DNA of 64,000 bases, taken from contig NZ_JALNPR010000001.1 in NCBI RefSeq assembly GCF_023541015.1, positions 496,001-560,000 on the forward strand, given 5' to 3'. The number at the start of each line of letters is the position of its first letter. Position 1 is the first letter of the stretch. The translations under genes were made by a program, and so were the position numbers. This DNA is from Marivivens donghaensis (GTDB lineage: Bacteria; Pseudomonadota; Alphaproteobacteria; Rhodobacterales; Rhodobacteraceae). Of this stretch, positions 28,685 to 37,564 are shown one piece after another. The notes beneath the pieces are model-generated. The model ran no database searches. It had not been told where the DNA came from and saw only the letters and a program-made list of their open reading frames with translations.

Positions 28685-28740
28685 AGGGGCTCTGCCCCCT
28701 CTTGGCTGCGCCAATTCACCCCCGGGATATTTGTCGCACA
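28685..28740 (-). repeat. Structured intergenic repeat of Rhodobacteraceae type
   Basis: The element contains two small nested hairpins (GGGGC-TCT-GCCCC and TTGGC-TGC-GCCAA) followed by CCCCCGGGATATTT. From memory, near-identical strings (reading CCGGGGGTGAATT and GGCGCAGCCA on the other strand) are scattered between genes in many Rhodobacteraceae genomes. Here there is a single copy, in the serS-yajC gap of about 260 bases. Its role is unknown. Confidence 0.5.
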
Positions 28741-28888
28741 TAGGGGCAAGGGGGATTTTTTGGCGGGCTGCGGCATTATCACGAAGATATGGGGTTGCGG
28801 TCCGGTTGCCATTCCCCCATCTGCGAATTAACGTGCCGCGACTTTTGCGGGGCGAGACCTGCATATTTAACACGAAGGGGAGCGCCTG

Positions 28889-29170
28889 ATGGAGGCCATT
28901 CAAGGTATCGTACCGTTTATCCTGATCTTCGGGATCATGTATTTCTTGCTGATCCGTCCGCAGCAGAAAAAGGTAAAAGAGCATCAGGCGATGGTTGCTG
29001 CGCTGCGCCGCGGTGATCAAGTTGTCACCCAAGGTGGGATCATCGGCAAAGTGTCGAAGGTCAAAGACGACAATGAGATCGAGATCGAGATTGCTGCGGG
29101 CGTCAACGTTCGCATCGTGCGTTCGACCATTGCTCAGGTTGTGAGCAAGACCGAACCTGCTAAGGCATAA
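28889..29170 (+). CDS. yajC: Sec translocon accessory subunit YajC
   Basis: The 93-residue protein has a single N-terminal membrane helix (FILIFGIMYFLLIRPQQKK, with the family's RPQQKK hallmark) and a small beta-rich cytoplasmic domain (GDQVVTQGGIIGKV). YajC associates with SecDF and SecYEG in protein export. It begins a long co-directional run with secD, secF and the ccm genes. The start follows an AAGGGGAGCG ribosome-binding sequence. Confidence 0.95.
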   Translation: MEAIQGIVPFILIFGIMYFLLIRPQQKKVKEHQAMVAALRRGDQVVTQGGIIGKVSKVKDDNEIEIEIAAGVNVRIVRSTIAQVVSKTEPAKA

Positions 29171-29185
29171 GACAAGGCCCCGGAC

Positions 29186-30847
29186 ATGCTGCATATTTCG
29201 CGCTTTCGCCAGTTGATGATCCTACTGGCCTGCCTGGCCGGGGTTGTCTTTACCTTGCCGAACTTTTTCTACGGCCGCGTCGAGTCTCATAACGACGCGG
29301 TTAAATTGGTTGATGCGGGGATGAGTTCCGATCAGATCGCGGCGGATGTCGCGCTCTGGCCGTCGTTCCTGCCGTCGAATTTGGTGAACCTCGGGCTTGA
29401 CCTGCGGGGCGGTGCGCATCTGCTCGCCGAAGTGCAGGTGCAAGAGGCCTATGGCGCCACGCTCGACGCGATGTGGCCTGAGGTGCGTGATGTGCTGGCT
29501 GCAGAACGTGACACCGTTGGGTTTGTGACCCGCGAAGAGTCCACCGCTGACGCGCTGCGCGTGCGTATTTCCGATGCCGCTGGCATGGAGCGTGCGCTGG
29601 AACTGGTGCGTGGTTTGGGCCAGCCTGTTGCGACCCTGACAGGCGCGGGTGCATCGAACATCACTGTCTCTGCTGAGGGCCAAGTGATCAGCATCGGGCT
29701 CTCTGAGGCGGAAAAGCTGGCCTCTGACGACCGTGTGGTCAAACAAGCGCTTGAAATTATTCGTCGTCGTATTGACGCTGCGGGCACACGTGAGCCTGCG
29801 ATCCAGCGTCAGGGCGACAACCGTATCCTGATCCAAGTTCCCGGCGCGAAATCGGCGCAAGAATTGAAAGACTGGATCGGCACGACGGCTCAACTGACCT
29901 TTAACTCGGTCGTTGGTCGCACCACGGATGCGAATGCAAATCCGGGTGTGGGTAACATCCTCGCGCCGTCTCTGAACGAAGAGGGCAGCTATTACATCCT
30001 TGAACGGACCCCCGTTGTCACGGGTGAAGAGCTGGTTGATGCGCAGCCATCGTTTGATCAGAACGGTCTGCCGGCTGTATCGTTCCGTTTCAATCCGACG
30101 GGGGCTCGGGCCTTTGGTCAGTATACCTCGGAAAACGTGGGCGCGCCGTTTGCGATTGTCCTCGATAACGAAGTGATCAGCGCCCCGACCATTCGTCAGG
30201 CGATCACGGGCGGCTCTGGTATCATTTCGGGGAGCTTCTCGATTGAGGAATCCACGAACCTCGCGGTTCTGTTGCGGGCTGGTGCGCTGCCTGTTGGTCT
30301 GTCCTTCCTCGAAGAACGCACGATCGGCCCAGAACTGGGTGCGGATAGCGTGAAGGCGGGTCAAATTGCGGCGCTGGTTGGTTTCGCGCTGATCATGATC
30401 TTTATGGCGCTGACCTACGGCCTCTTTGGCTGGATCGCGAACCTCGCGCTGGTGATCAACGTTGCTATGATCTTTGGGGCATTGTCGGTCCTCGGTGCGA
30501 CGCTCACGCTGCCTGGTATCGCGGGTATTGTGCTGACCATGGGTATGGCTGTGGACGCGAACGTTCTGGTTTTTGAACGGATCCGTGAAGAGCTGAAAAC
30601 AGCGAAAGGGCCAGCGCGAGCAATTGAGCTGGGTTATGAACGCGCGATGTCGGCAATTGTGGATGCGAACATCACTACGATCATCACCGCAGCCATTCTT
30701 TGGTTCGTTGGCTCTGGCCCTGTGCGCGGCTTTGCGACCACTCTGGGCATCGGTATCGTGACTTCGGTCTTTACCGCGCTCTTTGTGACCCGTCTTTTCA
30801 TCGTCTGGTGGTTCCAACGCCGCCGTCCCAAAACCATCGAGGTCTGA
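29186..30847 (+). CDS. secD: Protein translocase subunit SecD
   Basis: The 553-residue protein has an N-terminal membrane helix, the D1 motif NLGLDLRGGAHLLAEV and a large periplasmic domain with RRRIDAAGTREPAIQRQG. Five more membrane helices include the MGMAVDANVLVFERIREE signature that conducts protons. SecD works with SecF to complete export through SecYEG, powered by proton flow. It lies 15 bases after yajC and three bases before secF. Confidence 0.97.
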   Translation: MLHISRFRQLMILLACLAGVVFTLPNFFYGRVESHNDAVKLVDAGMSSDQIAADVALWPSFLPSNLVNLGLDLRGGAHLLAEVQVQEAYGATLDAMWPEVRDVLAAERDTVGFVTREESTADALRVRISDAAGMERALELVRGLGQPVATLTGAGASNITVSAEGQVISIGLSEAEKLASDDRVVKQALEIIRRRIDAAGTREPAIQRQGDNRILIQVPGAKSAQELKDWIGTTAQLTFNSVVGRTTDANANPGVGNILAPSLNEEGSYYILERTPVVTGEELVDAQPSFDQNGLPAVSFRFNPTGARAFGQYTSENVGAPFAIVLDNEVISAPTIRQAITGGSGIISGSFSIEESTNLAVLLRAGALPVGLSFLEERTIGPELGADSVKAGQIAALVGFALIMIFMALTYGLFGWIANLALVINVAMIFGALSVLGATLTLPGIAGIVLTMGMAVDANVLVFERIREELKTAKGPARAIELGYERAMSAIVDANITTIITAAILWFVGSGPVRGFATTLGIGIVTSVFTALFVTRLFIVWWFQRRRPKTIEV

Positions 30848-30850
30848 GCC

Positions 30851-31819
30851 ATGCGGATGCGTCTTGTCCCTGACAACACGAACTTCAATTTCTTCCGCGT
30901 CGCACGCGCTACCTTTGGGGCGTCTGTGGTGTTGGTGATTGCCTCTGTCATCGCGTTTTTCGTGATGGGGCTTAACTTTGGTATCGACTTCCGTGGCGGC
31001 ACCACGATCCGCACAGACAGCACAAACGCTGTGGATGTTGCAGAGTATCGTGCGGCGATTGATCCGCTCGGCCTCGGCGATGTGGTGATCACGCAGGTCT
31101 TTGACCCGACCTTTGCCGCAGATCAGCACGTGGCGATGATCCGCATTCAGGCCCAAGACGGGCAGGAAAGCATTTCCCAAGACATCGTGGGCAATGTTGA
31201 GGCTGCTCTGAAAACGGTCGATCCAGCGGTGACGTTTGCCTCTGTTGAATCCGTTGGTCCCAAGGTGTCGGGCGAGCTGATCTCTAAGGCGGTTTATGCC
31301 GTTCTCGCGGCGCTTGTCGCGATCGTGGCCTATATCTGGCTGCGGTTCGAATGGCAGTTCGCGGTGGGCGCTGTTGTGGCTTTGATCCACGACGTTGCGG
31401 TGACCATTGGCCTTTGGGCGGTGTTCCAGTTCAAATTCGATTTGGCGACCATCGCGGCGCTTTTGACCATCGTGGGCTATTCGATCAACGATACCGTGGT
31501 TGTCTTTGACCGCGCCCGTGAAAACCTGATCAAGTATAAGCAAATGCCGCTGATCGACGTGCTGAACCTCTCGGCCAACGAAACGCTGAGCCGTACCATC
31601 ATGACCTCGGGCACCACGCTTTTGGCGCTGATCGCGCTCTTGGTGCTGGGTGGGGACGTGATCCGTGGGTTCGTCTTTGCGATCACTTGGGGCATTCTGG
31701 TTGGTACCTATTCGTCGATCTATGTTGCAAAGAACATCGTGCTTATGCTCGGTGTGAAACGTGACTGGTCGAAGGAAAAGAAACCTACCGGCAACCAGTT
31801 CATGGATATTGATGCCTGA
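30851..31819 (+). CDS. secF: Protein translocase subunit SecF
   Basis: The 322-residue partner of SecD has an FGIDFRGGT motif near the start, a short periplasmic domain and six membrane helices including GYSINDTVVVFDRARENL. It begins almost immediately after secD. A strong stem-loop without a T tract follows 5-35 bases downstream, so transcription may continue into the Mth938-like gene. Confidence 0.97.
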   Translation: MRMRLVPDNTNFNFFRVARATFGASVVLVIASVIAFFVMGLNFGIDFRGGTTIRTDSTNAVDVAEYRAAIDPLGLGDVVITQVFDPTFAADQHVAMIRIQAQDGQESISQDIVGNVEAALKTVDPAVTFASVESVGPKVSGELISKAVYAVLAALVAIVAYIWLRFEWQFAVGAVVALIHDVAVTIGLWAVFQFKFDLATIAALLTIVGYSINDTVVVFDRARENLIKYKQMPLIDVLNLSANETLSRTIMTSGTTLLALIALLVLGGDVIRGFVFAITWGILVGTYSSIYVAKNIVLMLGVKRDWSKEKKPTGNQFMDIDA

Positions 31820-31824
31820 TTTTT

Positions 31825-31854
31825 CTTGGGGATTGAGCTATCTCAAACCCCAAG
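31825..31854. other. Stem-loop in the secF to Mth938-like gap
   Basis: CTTGGGG and TTGAG pair with CTCAA and CCCCAAG around a CTAT loop, with one A-A mismatch. There is no T run on either strand after the stem, so it is more likely an mRNA-stabilising or processing element than a full terminator. Confidence 0.5.
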
Positions 31855-31897
31855 CGGACACGGCGCTGTAACAGGCACTGAGCAAAGAGGATAAGAC

Positions 31898-32251
31898 ATG
31901 CGTTTGAACGAGGTCGTTTATTCCGATGCCAAGCCCGTTGATGGCTATGGTCCCGGTTTTTTCCGCATCGGTGGTGAGGTCTTTGAGGGCCCGCTGGTCG
32001 TGACCTCCACAGGCGTGTCCTCTTGGGGCGGCTATGACGACGTTGAGGCGCTCTTGGCGCTCAAAGACGCGGTTGATGTGGTCTTTGTCGGCACAGGCGC
32101 AGAGATCGCGCATTTGCCCGCCGCCCTTCGCACCGCGTTAGAAGAGGCGGGTATCGGCGCTGAACCGATGTCGTCGCCCGCGGCCTGCCGCACCTATAAC
32201 GTCCTCTTGTCCGAAGGCCGCCGCGTCGCGCTGGCCTTGATCCCCGTCTGA
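31898..32251 (+). CDS. Mth938-like domain protein (DUF498/NDUFAF3 family)
   Basis: The 117-residue protein contains the small alpha/beta Mth938 fold, with [18 protein letters not shown] at the front, a FVGTGAE turn and a conserved [11 protein letters not shown] segment. The human relative NDUFAF3 is an assembly factor of respiratory complex I; the bacterial role is not settled. The gene is found next to secF and the ccm genes in related genomes as I remember them. Its stop overlaps the start of ccmA by one base (TGATG), suggesting translational coupling. Confidence 0.85.
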   Translation: MRLNEVVYSDAKPVDGYGPGFFRIGGEVFEGPLVVTSTGVSSWGGYDDVEALLALKDAVDVVFVGTGAEIAHLPAALRTALEEAGIGAEPMSSPAACRTYNVLLSEGRRVALALIPV

Positions 32252-32868
32252 TGCGGCTCGCGGTCACTGATCTGGCCTGCGCGCGCGGTGGGGTTCCTGT
32301 CCTCGCTGGCGTGTCGTTCACGGTCGAGGCGGGGCAGGCGCTGGTTCTGCGCGGTGCTAATGGCATCGGGAAAACCACGCTCTTGCGGACGCTCGCGGGG
32401 CTGCAACCTGCATTGAGCGGTGACATTGACCTGCCCGACGATCAGGCCGCCTATGCCAGCCACGCGGACGGGATCAAAGCGCAGCTGAGCGTCGAAGAAA
32501 ACCTGAGCTTCTGGGCCGAGGTTTACGGCAATCCTGTGCCTGACACCATTTACGAGGCCTTTGATCTGGTTGATCTGCGCCACCGCATGGCGGGCACCTT
32601 ATCCGCAGGGCAAAAGCGGCGTCTAGGTCTGTCGCGGCTCGGTGTGATCGGGCGCAAGGTGCTGTTCTTGGATGAACCGACGGTGTCGTTAGATCGGTTC
32701 TCGGTGAACCTTTTTGCGGATTTCATCCGTGATCAACATCTGGCCAAAGGCGGCATCGCGGTTATCGCGACCCATATCGACCTTGGCCTTGATGCGCCCG
32801 AACTTGACTTAGAGCCGTTCCGTGCCTCGGCTGATCAATCTGGTGGCAGCGACGAGGCGTTCTTGTGA
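32251..32868 (+). CDS. ccmA: Heme exporter ATP-binding protein CcmA
   Basis: The 205-residue ABC ATPase has a Walker A motif ([11 protein letters not shown] near residue 36), a [13 protein letters not shown] signature and [10 protein letters not shown] as Walker B. With CcmB and CcmC it drives release of heme-loaded CcmE during cytochrome c maturation. It is translationally coupled to both neighbours: its ATG overlaps the preceding stop, and the GTG start of ccmB overlaps its own stop. Confidence 0.95.
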   Translation: MRLAVTDLACARGGVPVLAGVSFTVEAGQALVLRGANGIGKTTLLRTLAGLQPALSGDIDLPDDQAAYASHADGIKAQLSVEENLSFWAEVYGNPVPDTIYEAFDLVDLRHRMAGTLSAGQKRRLGLSRLGVIGRKVLFLDEPTVSLDRFSVNLFADFIRDQHLAKGGIAVIATHIDLGLDAPELDLEPFRASADQSGGSDEAFL

Positions 32869-33521
32869 TCGCGCTCCTAAAACGCGACCTTTGGCTTGCG
32901 GTGCGGGCAGGGGGCGGGTTCGGCCTTGGCCTTGCGTTCTTTTTGATTGTCGTGGTGCTGATCCCCTTTGGCGTGGGGCCTGATGCGTCGGTGTTAGAGC
33001 CTATCGCGCCGGGTATCCTATGGGTCGCGGCACTGCTCGCTTGCCTTCTGTCACTCGACCGGATTTTCGCGCTGGATTACGAAGATGGCTCTTTGGCGCT
33101 CCTCGCGACATCGCCGCTGCCGCTTGAAGGCGCAGCATTAATCAAAGCGATTGCTCATTGGCTGACCACGGGTCTACCGCTGACCCTCGCGGCGCCGCTC
33201 TTGGGTGTTCTTTTACACATGAATTCAGAGGCCTATGGCTATCTGTTCATCTCGCTAGCACTCGGCACGCCTGCACTGTCGATCATCGGCACCTTTGGTG
33301 CGGCGCTGACCGTCGGACTGCGGCGTGGTGGCCTCTTGCTGTCGCTTCTGGTTTTGCCGCTATATGTCCCGACGCTGGTCTTTGGGGCCGAAGCGGTGCG
33401 CCGTGGCGCGGCTGGGATGGATGTGACAACGCCCTTTGTGATGCTGGCGGGTATTACTGCGGGGGCTTTTGCGCTATTGCCATTCGCCAGTGCTGCGGCA
33501 CTGCGGGTCAACCTGCGCTAA
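32865..33521 (+). CDS. ccmB: Heme exporter membrane protein CcmB
   Basis: The 218-residue protein has six hydrophobic segments. It starts [17 protein letters not shown] and contains [18 protein letters not shown], a family hallmark. It is the membrane partner of CcmA. The start is a GTG overlapping the ccmA stop by four bases. ccmC follows after 19 bases. Confidence 0.95.
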   Translation: MIALLKRDLWLAVRAGGGFGLGLAFFLIVVVLIPFGVGPDASVLEPIAPGILWVAALLACLLSLDRIFALDYEDGSLALLATSPLPLEGAALIKAIAHWLTTGLPLTLAAPLLGVLLHMNSEAYGYLFISLALGTPALSIIGTFGAALTVGLRRGGLLLSLLVLPLYVPTLVFGAEAVRRGAAGMDVTTPFVMLAGITAGAFALLPFASAAALRVNLR

Positions 33522-33540
33522 GACAACAAAAGGGGACATC

Positions 33541-34272
33541 ATGTCGATCTGGGAATATGCAAACCCCAAGAAATTTATGGCCACGACGGCGCCACTGATC
33601 CCGTGGATCTTTGGCGGGTCGATGCTGCTGATCATAGTTGGCTTGCTCTGGGGCCTGTTCAACACCCCAGCAGCCGACCAGTTCGAGCACTCGGTCAAAA
33701 TCCTCTTCGTCCATGTGCCTTCCGCACTAATGGCGATTAACGGCTGGATGATGATGCTGGTCGCCTCGTTGATCTGGCTGATCCGCCGTCACCACGTCTC
33801 GGCGCTTGCGGCGCGGGCGGCGGCACCGATTGGCGCGATCATGACGGTGATTGCTCTGGCAACGGGCGCGATCTGGGGCCAACCGACATGGGGTACATGG
33901 TGGGCATGGGAGCCGCGCCTTACATCGTTCCTGATCCTGTTCCTGTTCTACATCGGCTACATGGCCCTCTGGACCGCGATTGAGGACAACGATACCGCTG
34001 CCGACCTGACTTCGGTCCTCTGCATCGTGGGGTCGGTCTTTGCGGTGCTCTCGCGCTATGCGGCGATGTTCTGGGGCAAGGGCCTGCACCAAACCGCGAC
34101 ATTCTCTGCCGACCGTGAAACCAACATCGACGCGTCGTTCTGGTGGCCTGCGGTGATTTCGATGGTGGGCTTTGGGCTCTTTTTTGTCGCATTGGTTTTG
34201 ATCCGAACCAACACACATATCCGTCTACGGCGCGCTGATGCGCTTGAGGCGCGGGCTCGGAGGGCTGCATGA
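33541..34272 (+). CDS. ccmC: Heme lyase/exporter subunit CcmC
   Basis: The 243-residue membrane protein belongs to the heme-handling family. Its tryptophan-rich periplasmic motif (WGTWWAWEPRLTS) contacts heme, which CcmC delivers to CcmE. The ATG is chosen because it follows AAAAGGGGACATC and gives the standard MSIWEYANPKKF N terminus. The stop codon overlaps the ccmD start by four bases (ATGA), so the operon is tightly coupled. Confidence 0.95.
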   Translation: MSIWEYANPKKFMATTAPLIPWIFGGSMLLIIVGLLWGLFNTPAADQFEHSVKILFVHVPSALMAINGWMMMLVASLIWLIRRHHVSALAARAAAPIGAIMTVIALATGAIWGQPTWGTWWAWEPRLTSFLILFLFYIGYMALWTAIEDNDTAADLTSVLCIVGSVFAVLSRYAAMFWGKGLHQTATFSADRETNIDASFWWPAVISMVGFGLFFVALVLIRTNTHIRLRRADALEARARRAA

Positions 34273-34418
34273 TGGTCGATTTCGGCAAACACACGCTTCA
34301 TATCTGGCTGTCTTACGGCGTGACGATCGGCCTTTTGGCCGCCCTCGCGCTGGTGAGCCTGAAACAGAGCCGCGCCGCAAAGAAACGGCTTGAAGAGGTT
34401 GAGACGAAACATGGCTAA
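34269..34418 (+). CDS. ccmD: Heme exporter protein CcmD
   Basis: This is a small 49-residue single-pass membrane protein (MMVDFGKHTLHIWLSYGVTI, then a leucine/alanine-rich helix and a basic coiled tail). It has the length and layout of CcmD, which stabilises the CcmABC-CcmE complex. It overlaps the ccmC stop at its start and ccmG by eight bases at its end. A second in-frame ATG directly follows the first. The family call rests on position, size and the HIWLSYG-like segment. Confidence 0.85.
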   Translation: MMVDFGKHTLHIWLSYGVTIGLLAALALVSLKQSRAAKKRLEEVETKHG

Positions 34419-34950
34419 GGTTCCGGTATTGGCAATCCTACCCCCTGTGATCTTTGCAGGGATCGCGGGGCTGTTTTTCAGCGGTATGTATTTTGGCAAC
34501 GACGACAAACTCCCGTCGACCTTTATCGGTAAAGAGGCTCCGGCCCTGCCGACAGAGGCGCTAGAGGGCACCGTCCAATTGACGCCAGAGATGCTGCGGT
34601 CGGGCGAAGTGACGCTGGTGAACTTCTGGGCAAGCTGGTGCCCGCCGTGCCGTGCCGAACATCCTGTGCTGCATGAATTGGCCGAGCAGGGCTACCGCGT
34701 GGCTGGCGTGAACTTCCGCGACACCCAAGGCGCGGCGAGCGATTATCTGACCGAACTGGGCAATCCGTTCTTTGCGACGGGGTTTGACGCCACAGGGCGC
34801 GGCAGCATCGACTGGGGTGTGACCGCCCCACCAGAGACCTTCATCGTCGATGGTGACGGCACGGTTCTCTACCGTTTTGCAGGGCCGCTGATCGGCACTG
34901 ACTACGAAGAACGGTTTTTACCAGAGTTGCAAAAGGCGCTTGGGAACTGA
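34411..34950 (+). CDS. ccmG: Thiol:disulfide interchange protein CcmG/DsbE
   Basis: The 179-residue thioredoxin-like protein has an N-terminal membrane anchor (residues ~5-25) and a periplasmic domain with redox motif WASWCPPCRAEHP (cysteines 77 and 80). The insertion NFRDTQGAASDYL is typical of CcmG. It reduces the CXXCH cysteines of apocytochrome c before heme attachment. It ends the ccmABCDG block; its stop is directly adjacent to that of the convergent hypothetical gene. Confidence 0.94.
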   Translation: MAKVPVLAILPPVIFAGIAGLFFSGMYFGNDDKLPSTFIGKEAPALPTEALEGTVQLTPEMLRSGEVTLVNFWASWCPPCRAEHPVLHELAEQGYRVAGVNFRDTQGAASDYLTELGNPFFATGFDATGRGSIDWGVTAPPETFIVDGDGTVLYRFAGPLIGTDYEERFLPELQKALGN

Positions 34951-35415
34951 TCAGCAGGCATAGGCCGCCATGGCGCCCCAATCGCGGGCGGCACGGCAGG
35001 CCATGCCCGACAGATCATAGCGCCACGCAGGTTCACCAATTTCCAACACGATCAAGAGGCTGAGCTCTTCGGCCTCTGACGTGTGCATCTGCGCTGTGGC
35101 AAAGTCGAACACATCGTCAATCACGCGCGACGACTGGCTAGAGACCTCGATGTCGGGGAAATATTCGGCCCGTTCTTCGGTCATGATCGACAGCGCGTTG
35201 GCGGCGTCGATGTCTGCGCACCACTCTTCGGCATCGCTGCCCCAGATATTCGCCTGAACGCAGGCCCCCACAGCCATCTTTTCCGCCAAACCCCGACGCC
35301 AGTAGGCCGAGGTTTCCTCATGCGCGATGATGACCAGCGCGTAGGCGCGGTTTTCCGGCAGGGGCGGGTAGGCGTCGTCGGCAGAAAGACGCAGGTGGGA
35401 GAGTTGAATATCCAT
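34951..35415 (-). CDS. Conserved hypothetical protein
   Basis: The 154-residue protein has no signal peptide or membrane helix. It contains YALVIIAHEETSAYWRRGLAEKM near the start, with two cysteines (GACVQ, EEWCADID) and a final MACRAARDWG segment. The composition is soluble and acidic. I do not recognise a family. The start after a short basic-free leader MDIQLSHLRL is plausible but unsupported by a strong ribosome-binding site. It converges on ccmG with stops touching, and its promoter would lie in the region that carries the DnaA-box-like motifs. Confidence 0.65.
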   Translation of the reverse strand: MDIQLSHLRLSADDAYPPLPENRAYALVIIAHEETSAYWRRGLAEKMAVGACVQANIWGSDAEEWCADIDAANALSIMTEERAEYFPDIEVSSQSSRVIDDVFDFATAQMHTSEAEELSLLIVLEIGEPAWRYDLSGMACRAARDWGAMAAYAC

Positions 35416-35436
35416 CCCCCAAATCGACCACCCCCC

Positions 35437-35512
35437 TGTGGATTCGGCAAATCGGATTCAGGGGGTAAGCCTGTGGATAGAACCACTTAGGGGTGGGCAA
35501 CCCTGTGGATAA
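35437..35512 (-). promoter_or_regulatory. Cluster of three DnaA-box-like motifs
   Basis: TGTGGATTC (35437), TGTGGATAG (35472) and TGTGGATAA (35504) occur in the same orientation at 35- and 32-base spacing. The last is a perfect match to the DnaA box TTATCCACA on the minus strand; the other two differ at the end positions. They lie in the 219-base gap between two divergent genes, with AT-rich DNA after the third box. Confidence 0.4.
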
Positions 35513-35634
35513 TTTGTGTATTCAATGCTGCGACCGCAAAGCGCACCTCATTCGGGATCCTCGCCGAACTTGGCACTAAATTTGCCACAGATGCTGCCGT
35601 TACAGATCCTGTATAGTCATGAGGTTTTTGCGGT

Positions 35635-36726
35635 ATGGTCGACACGCTCAGTTGGGGTTGGTATTTTCCAACGTCGTTCCCTTTCCCAGAGTTTCTCTCT
35701 CAAGACGTTCTTGATGAGAGCCTGAACGGCTACACGATCAACAACCCATACTACATCGAATATACCATTCGTGATGGCGACAATGACGGCGTCGTCAACG
35801 ACGATGACCTAGACGGCGGGCCGTTACGATACGCGGGCGACTATATCATTGGCCCGACGAAGAACCTCTACCCGCAGGAAATCGCGCTCTACACCAATTC
35901 GTCTATTGTGATGAACGGTCAGGTGATCACGGGCCTCGATATTGAGGTCACGTTGTTCACTGATGGCACATGGGGTTACCGCCTCATGGATTCGTCGATC
36001 CCGCAGGGTCACTATTCCGCGGTCTCCTCTGTCACCATAGGCACATGGAACGGCGTTGAATACACAGGGATTTATACCGCCGGCGTTGATCAGATGTTCG
36101 TCTGTTACCTCGCTGGGACAACGATCCAGACTGCGCGGGGCTGGGTGCCTGTGCAGCAATTGCGCGTGGGTGATCTGGTCGAAACCATGGACCACGGGTT
36201 GCAACCGATCCGCTGGGTTGGGCAAAACACGATCCTTGGCGTTGGGAAAAATGCGCCGGTTCGGATCGCAACGGGTGTCTTGGATAACGAAGTGCCAGTC
36301 TACGTCTCGCCAAATCACCGTTTGATGATCCACGGCCCCTTTGTTGAACTGCTCTTTGGCGAAGAGGACGTGCTCGTCGCCGCGAAACATTTAATCGATG
36401 GCGACCTCATTCGGTCAGAGCCACGGGCGCTCGCGCATTACGTCCATTTCGCGCTCGACCAGCACGATATTGTGATGGCGGATGGTTTGCTGAGTGAAAG
36501 CCTCTTGCCCGGACCTGAAGCGATCAAAACCATTTCAGAGGCCGACCGTGCCGCGCTCCTCGATGTGTTTCCTGTGCTGCGTGGCGGGTGGGAACATTAT
36601 GGCCCTGCGGCCCGTATGTGCTTGACCGCGCGAGAGGCGGAACTCCTGCGGTGGGCGATGGAGCGCGAGGGGCTACTCGACCGAAAATCGCCTCTGTCCC
36701 GTCGGCCGGAACGTGAAACCGCCTGA
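35635..36726 (+). CDS. Hint-domain (hedgehog/intein) secreted-type protein
   Basis: The 363-residue protein starts with an acidic beta-rich region (residues 1-150; IRDGDNDGVVNDDDLDGG recalls calcium-binding adhesins). From residue 157 a Hint domain begins with the canonical nucleophile (CYLAGTTIQTARGWVPVQ). It continues through VGDLVETMDHGLQPIRWVG to VSPNHRLMIHG, where the histidine block of self-splicing domains lies. Proteins of this type are abundant in Rhodobacterales and are thought to be exported by type I systems; the C-terminal tail (residues ~305-363) is charged. Whether it self-cleaves is not known. Confidence 0.85.
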   Translation: MVDTLSWGWYFPTSFPFPEFLSQDVLDESLNGYTINNPYYIEYTIRDGDNDGVVNDDDLDGGPLRYAGDYIIGPTKNLYPQEIALYTNSSIVMNGQVITGLDIEVTLFTDGTWGYRLMDSSIPQGHYSAVSSVTIGTWNGVEYTGIYTAGVDQMFVCYLAGTTIQTARGWVPVQQLRVGDLVETMDHGLQPIRWVGQNTILGVGKNAPVRIATGVLDNEVPVYVSPNHRLMIHGPFVELLFGEEDVLVAAKHLIDGDLIRSEPRALAHYVHFALDQHDIVMADGLLSESLLPGPEAIKTISEADRAALLDVFPVLRGGWEHYGPAARMCLTAREAELLRWAMEREGLLDRKSPLSRRPERETA

Positions 36727-36859
36727 GCGTATTCGCACAGACGTTGCCCCTAAAAATCGTGTCCTCTGTGCAATCATGTCAAAGTCTCGCAATTCATTGA
36801 TTGGAGAGTGTGAGCGTGTTGCGCTAAATCGGTCTTAGGAAACGAACACGGATGTAAAC

Positions 36860-37564
36860 ATGCGACAGCTTTTGGGATCGGTGATGTGTGGCTTGGCTAT
36901 GACCCTGCCTGCAGTTGCCCATGCGGATGATCATCCCCCCATTATTGTTGAATTGTTCACCTCTCAGGGCTGTTCGTCCTGTCCGCCTGCCGATGAAATT
37001 CTCGCAGAATTGGCGCAGAGCGATGATGTGATCCCGCTGGCGCTGCATGTGGACTATTGGGATTACATCGGCTGGGCTGATAGCTTTGCCAATCCGGCCT
37101 TTACCGAACGCCAGAAACGCTACGCCGCCCAAGCAGGCGAGCGGACCATCTACACGCCGCAGTTCGTGATCGGAGGTGTGGACCATGTGGTTGGCGCACA
37201 CCCGATGGAACTGATGGAGCTGATGCGCCGTCACATCATCATGGCCGATGGCATTGATCTGGATCTTGAGCGGTCGGGCAATACGCTGACCCTAACCGCC
37301 GAGTCCCTGCAGAGCTTTGCAACACCGCTGACGGTGCAACTTGTTCGTTATCAACCCAATGCGCAGGTCGATATTGAACGCGGTGAAAACGCTGGAAAAA
37401 CCGTTGATTACACGAATATCGTCACGTCGTGGGACGATCTGGGCGAATGGGACACGCGCACGCCGCTGTCGCTCTCTGTGACCATCGAAGGCGACGCGCC
37501 AGCGGTCGTGATCCTTCAGGAACCTGGGCCAGGGTTGATCGTATCGGCAGGGCGCGTGCGCTGA
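36860..37564 (+). CDS. DUF1223 periplasmic thioredoxin-like protein
   Basis: The 234-residue protein has a cleavable signal peptide (cleavage near AHA at residues 20-22). The DUF1223 core follows: VELFTSQGCSSCPPADE with cysteines 38 and 41, HVDYWDYIGWAD and YTPQFVIGG. The fold is thioredoxin-like with a CxxC pair, so a role in periplasmic redox or copper/thiol handling is likely but unproven. The 3' end overlaps the convergent acyltransferase gene by 49 bases. Confidence 0.88.
   Translation: MRQLLGSVMCGLAMTLPAVAHADDHPPIIVELFTSQGCSSCPPADEILAELAQSDDVIPLALHVDYWDYIGWADSFANPAFTERQKRYAAQAGERTIYTPQFVIGGVDHVVGAHPMELMELMRRHIIMADGIDLDLERSGNTLTLTAESLQSFATPLTVQLVRYQPNAQVDIERGENAGKTVDYTNIVTSWDDLGEWDTRTPLSLSVTIEGDAPAVVILQEPGPGLIVSAGRVR

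Noticed and set aside
35401-35634. Calling this gap the chromosomal replication origin
   Set aside because: Only three boxes are visible, two imperfect, and no origin-associated genes are nearby; reported only as a DnaA-box-like cluster.
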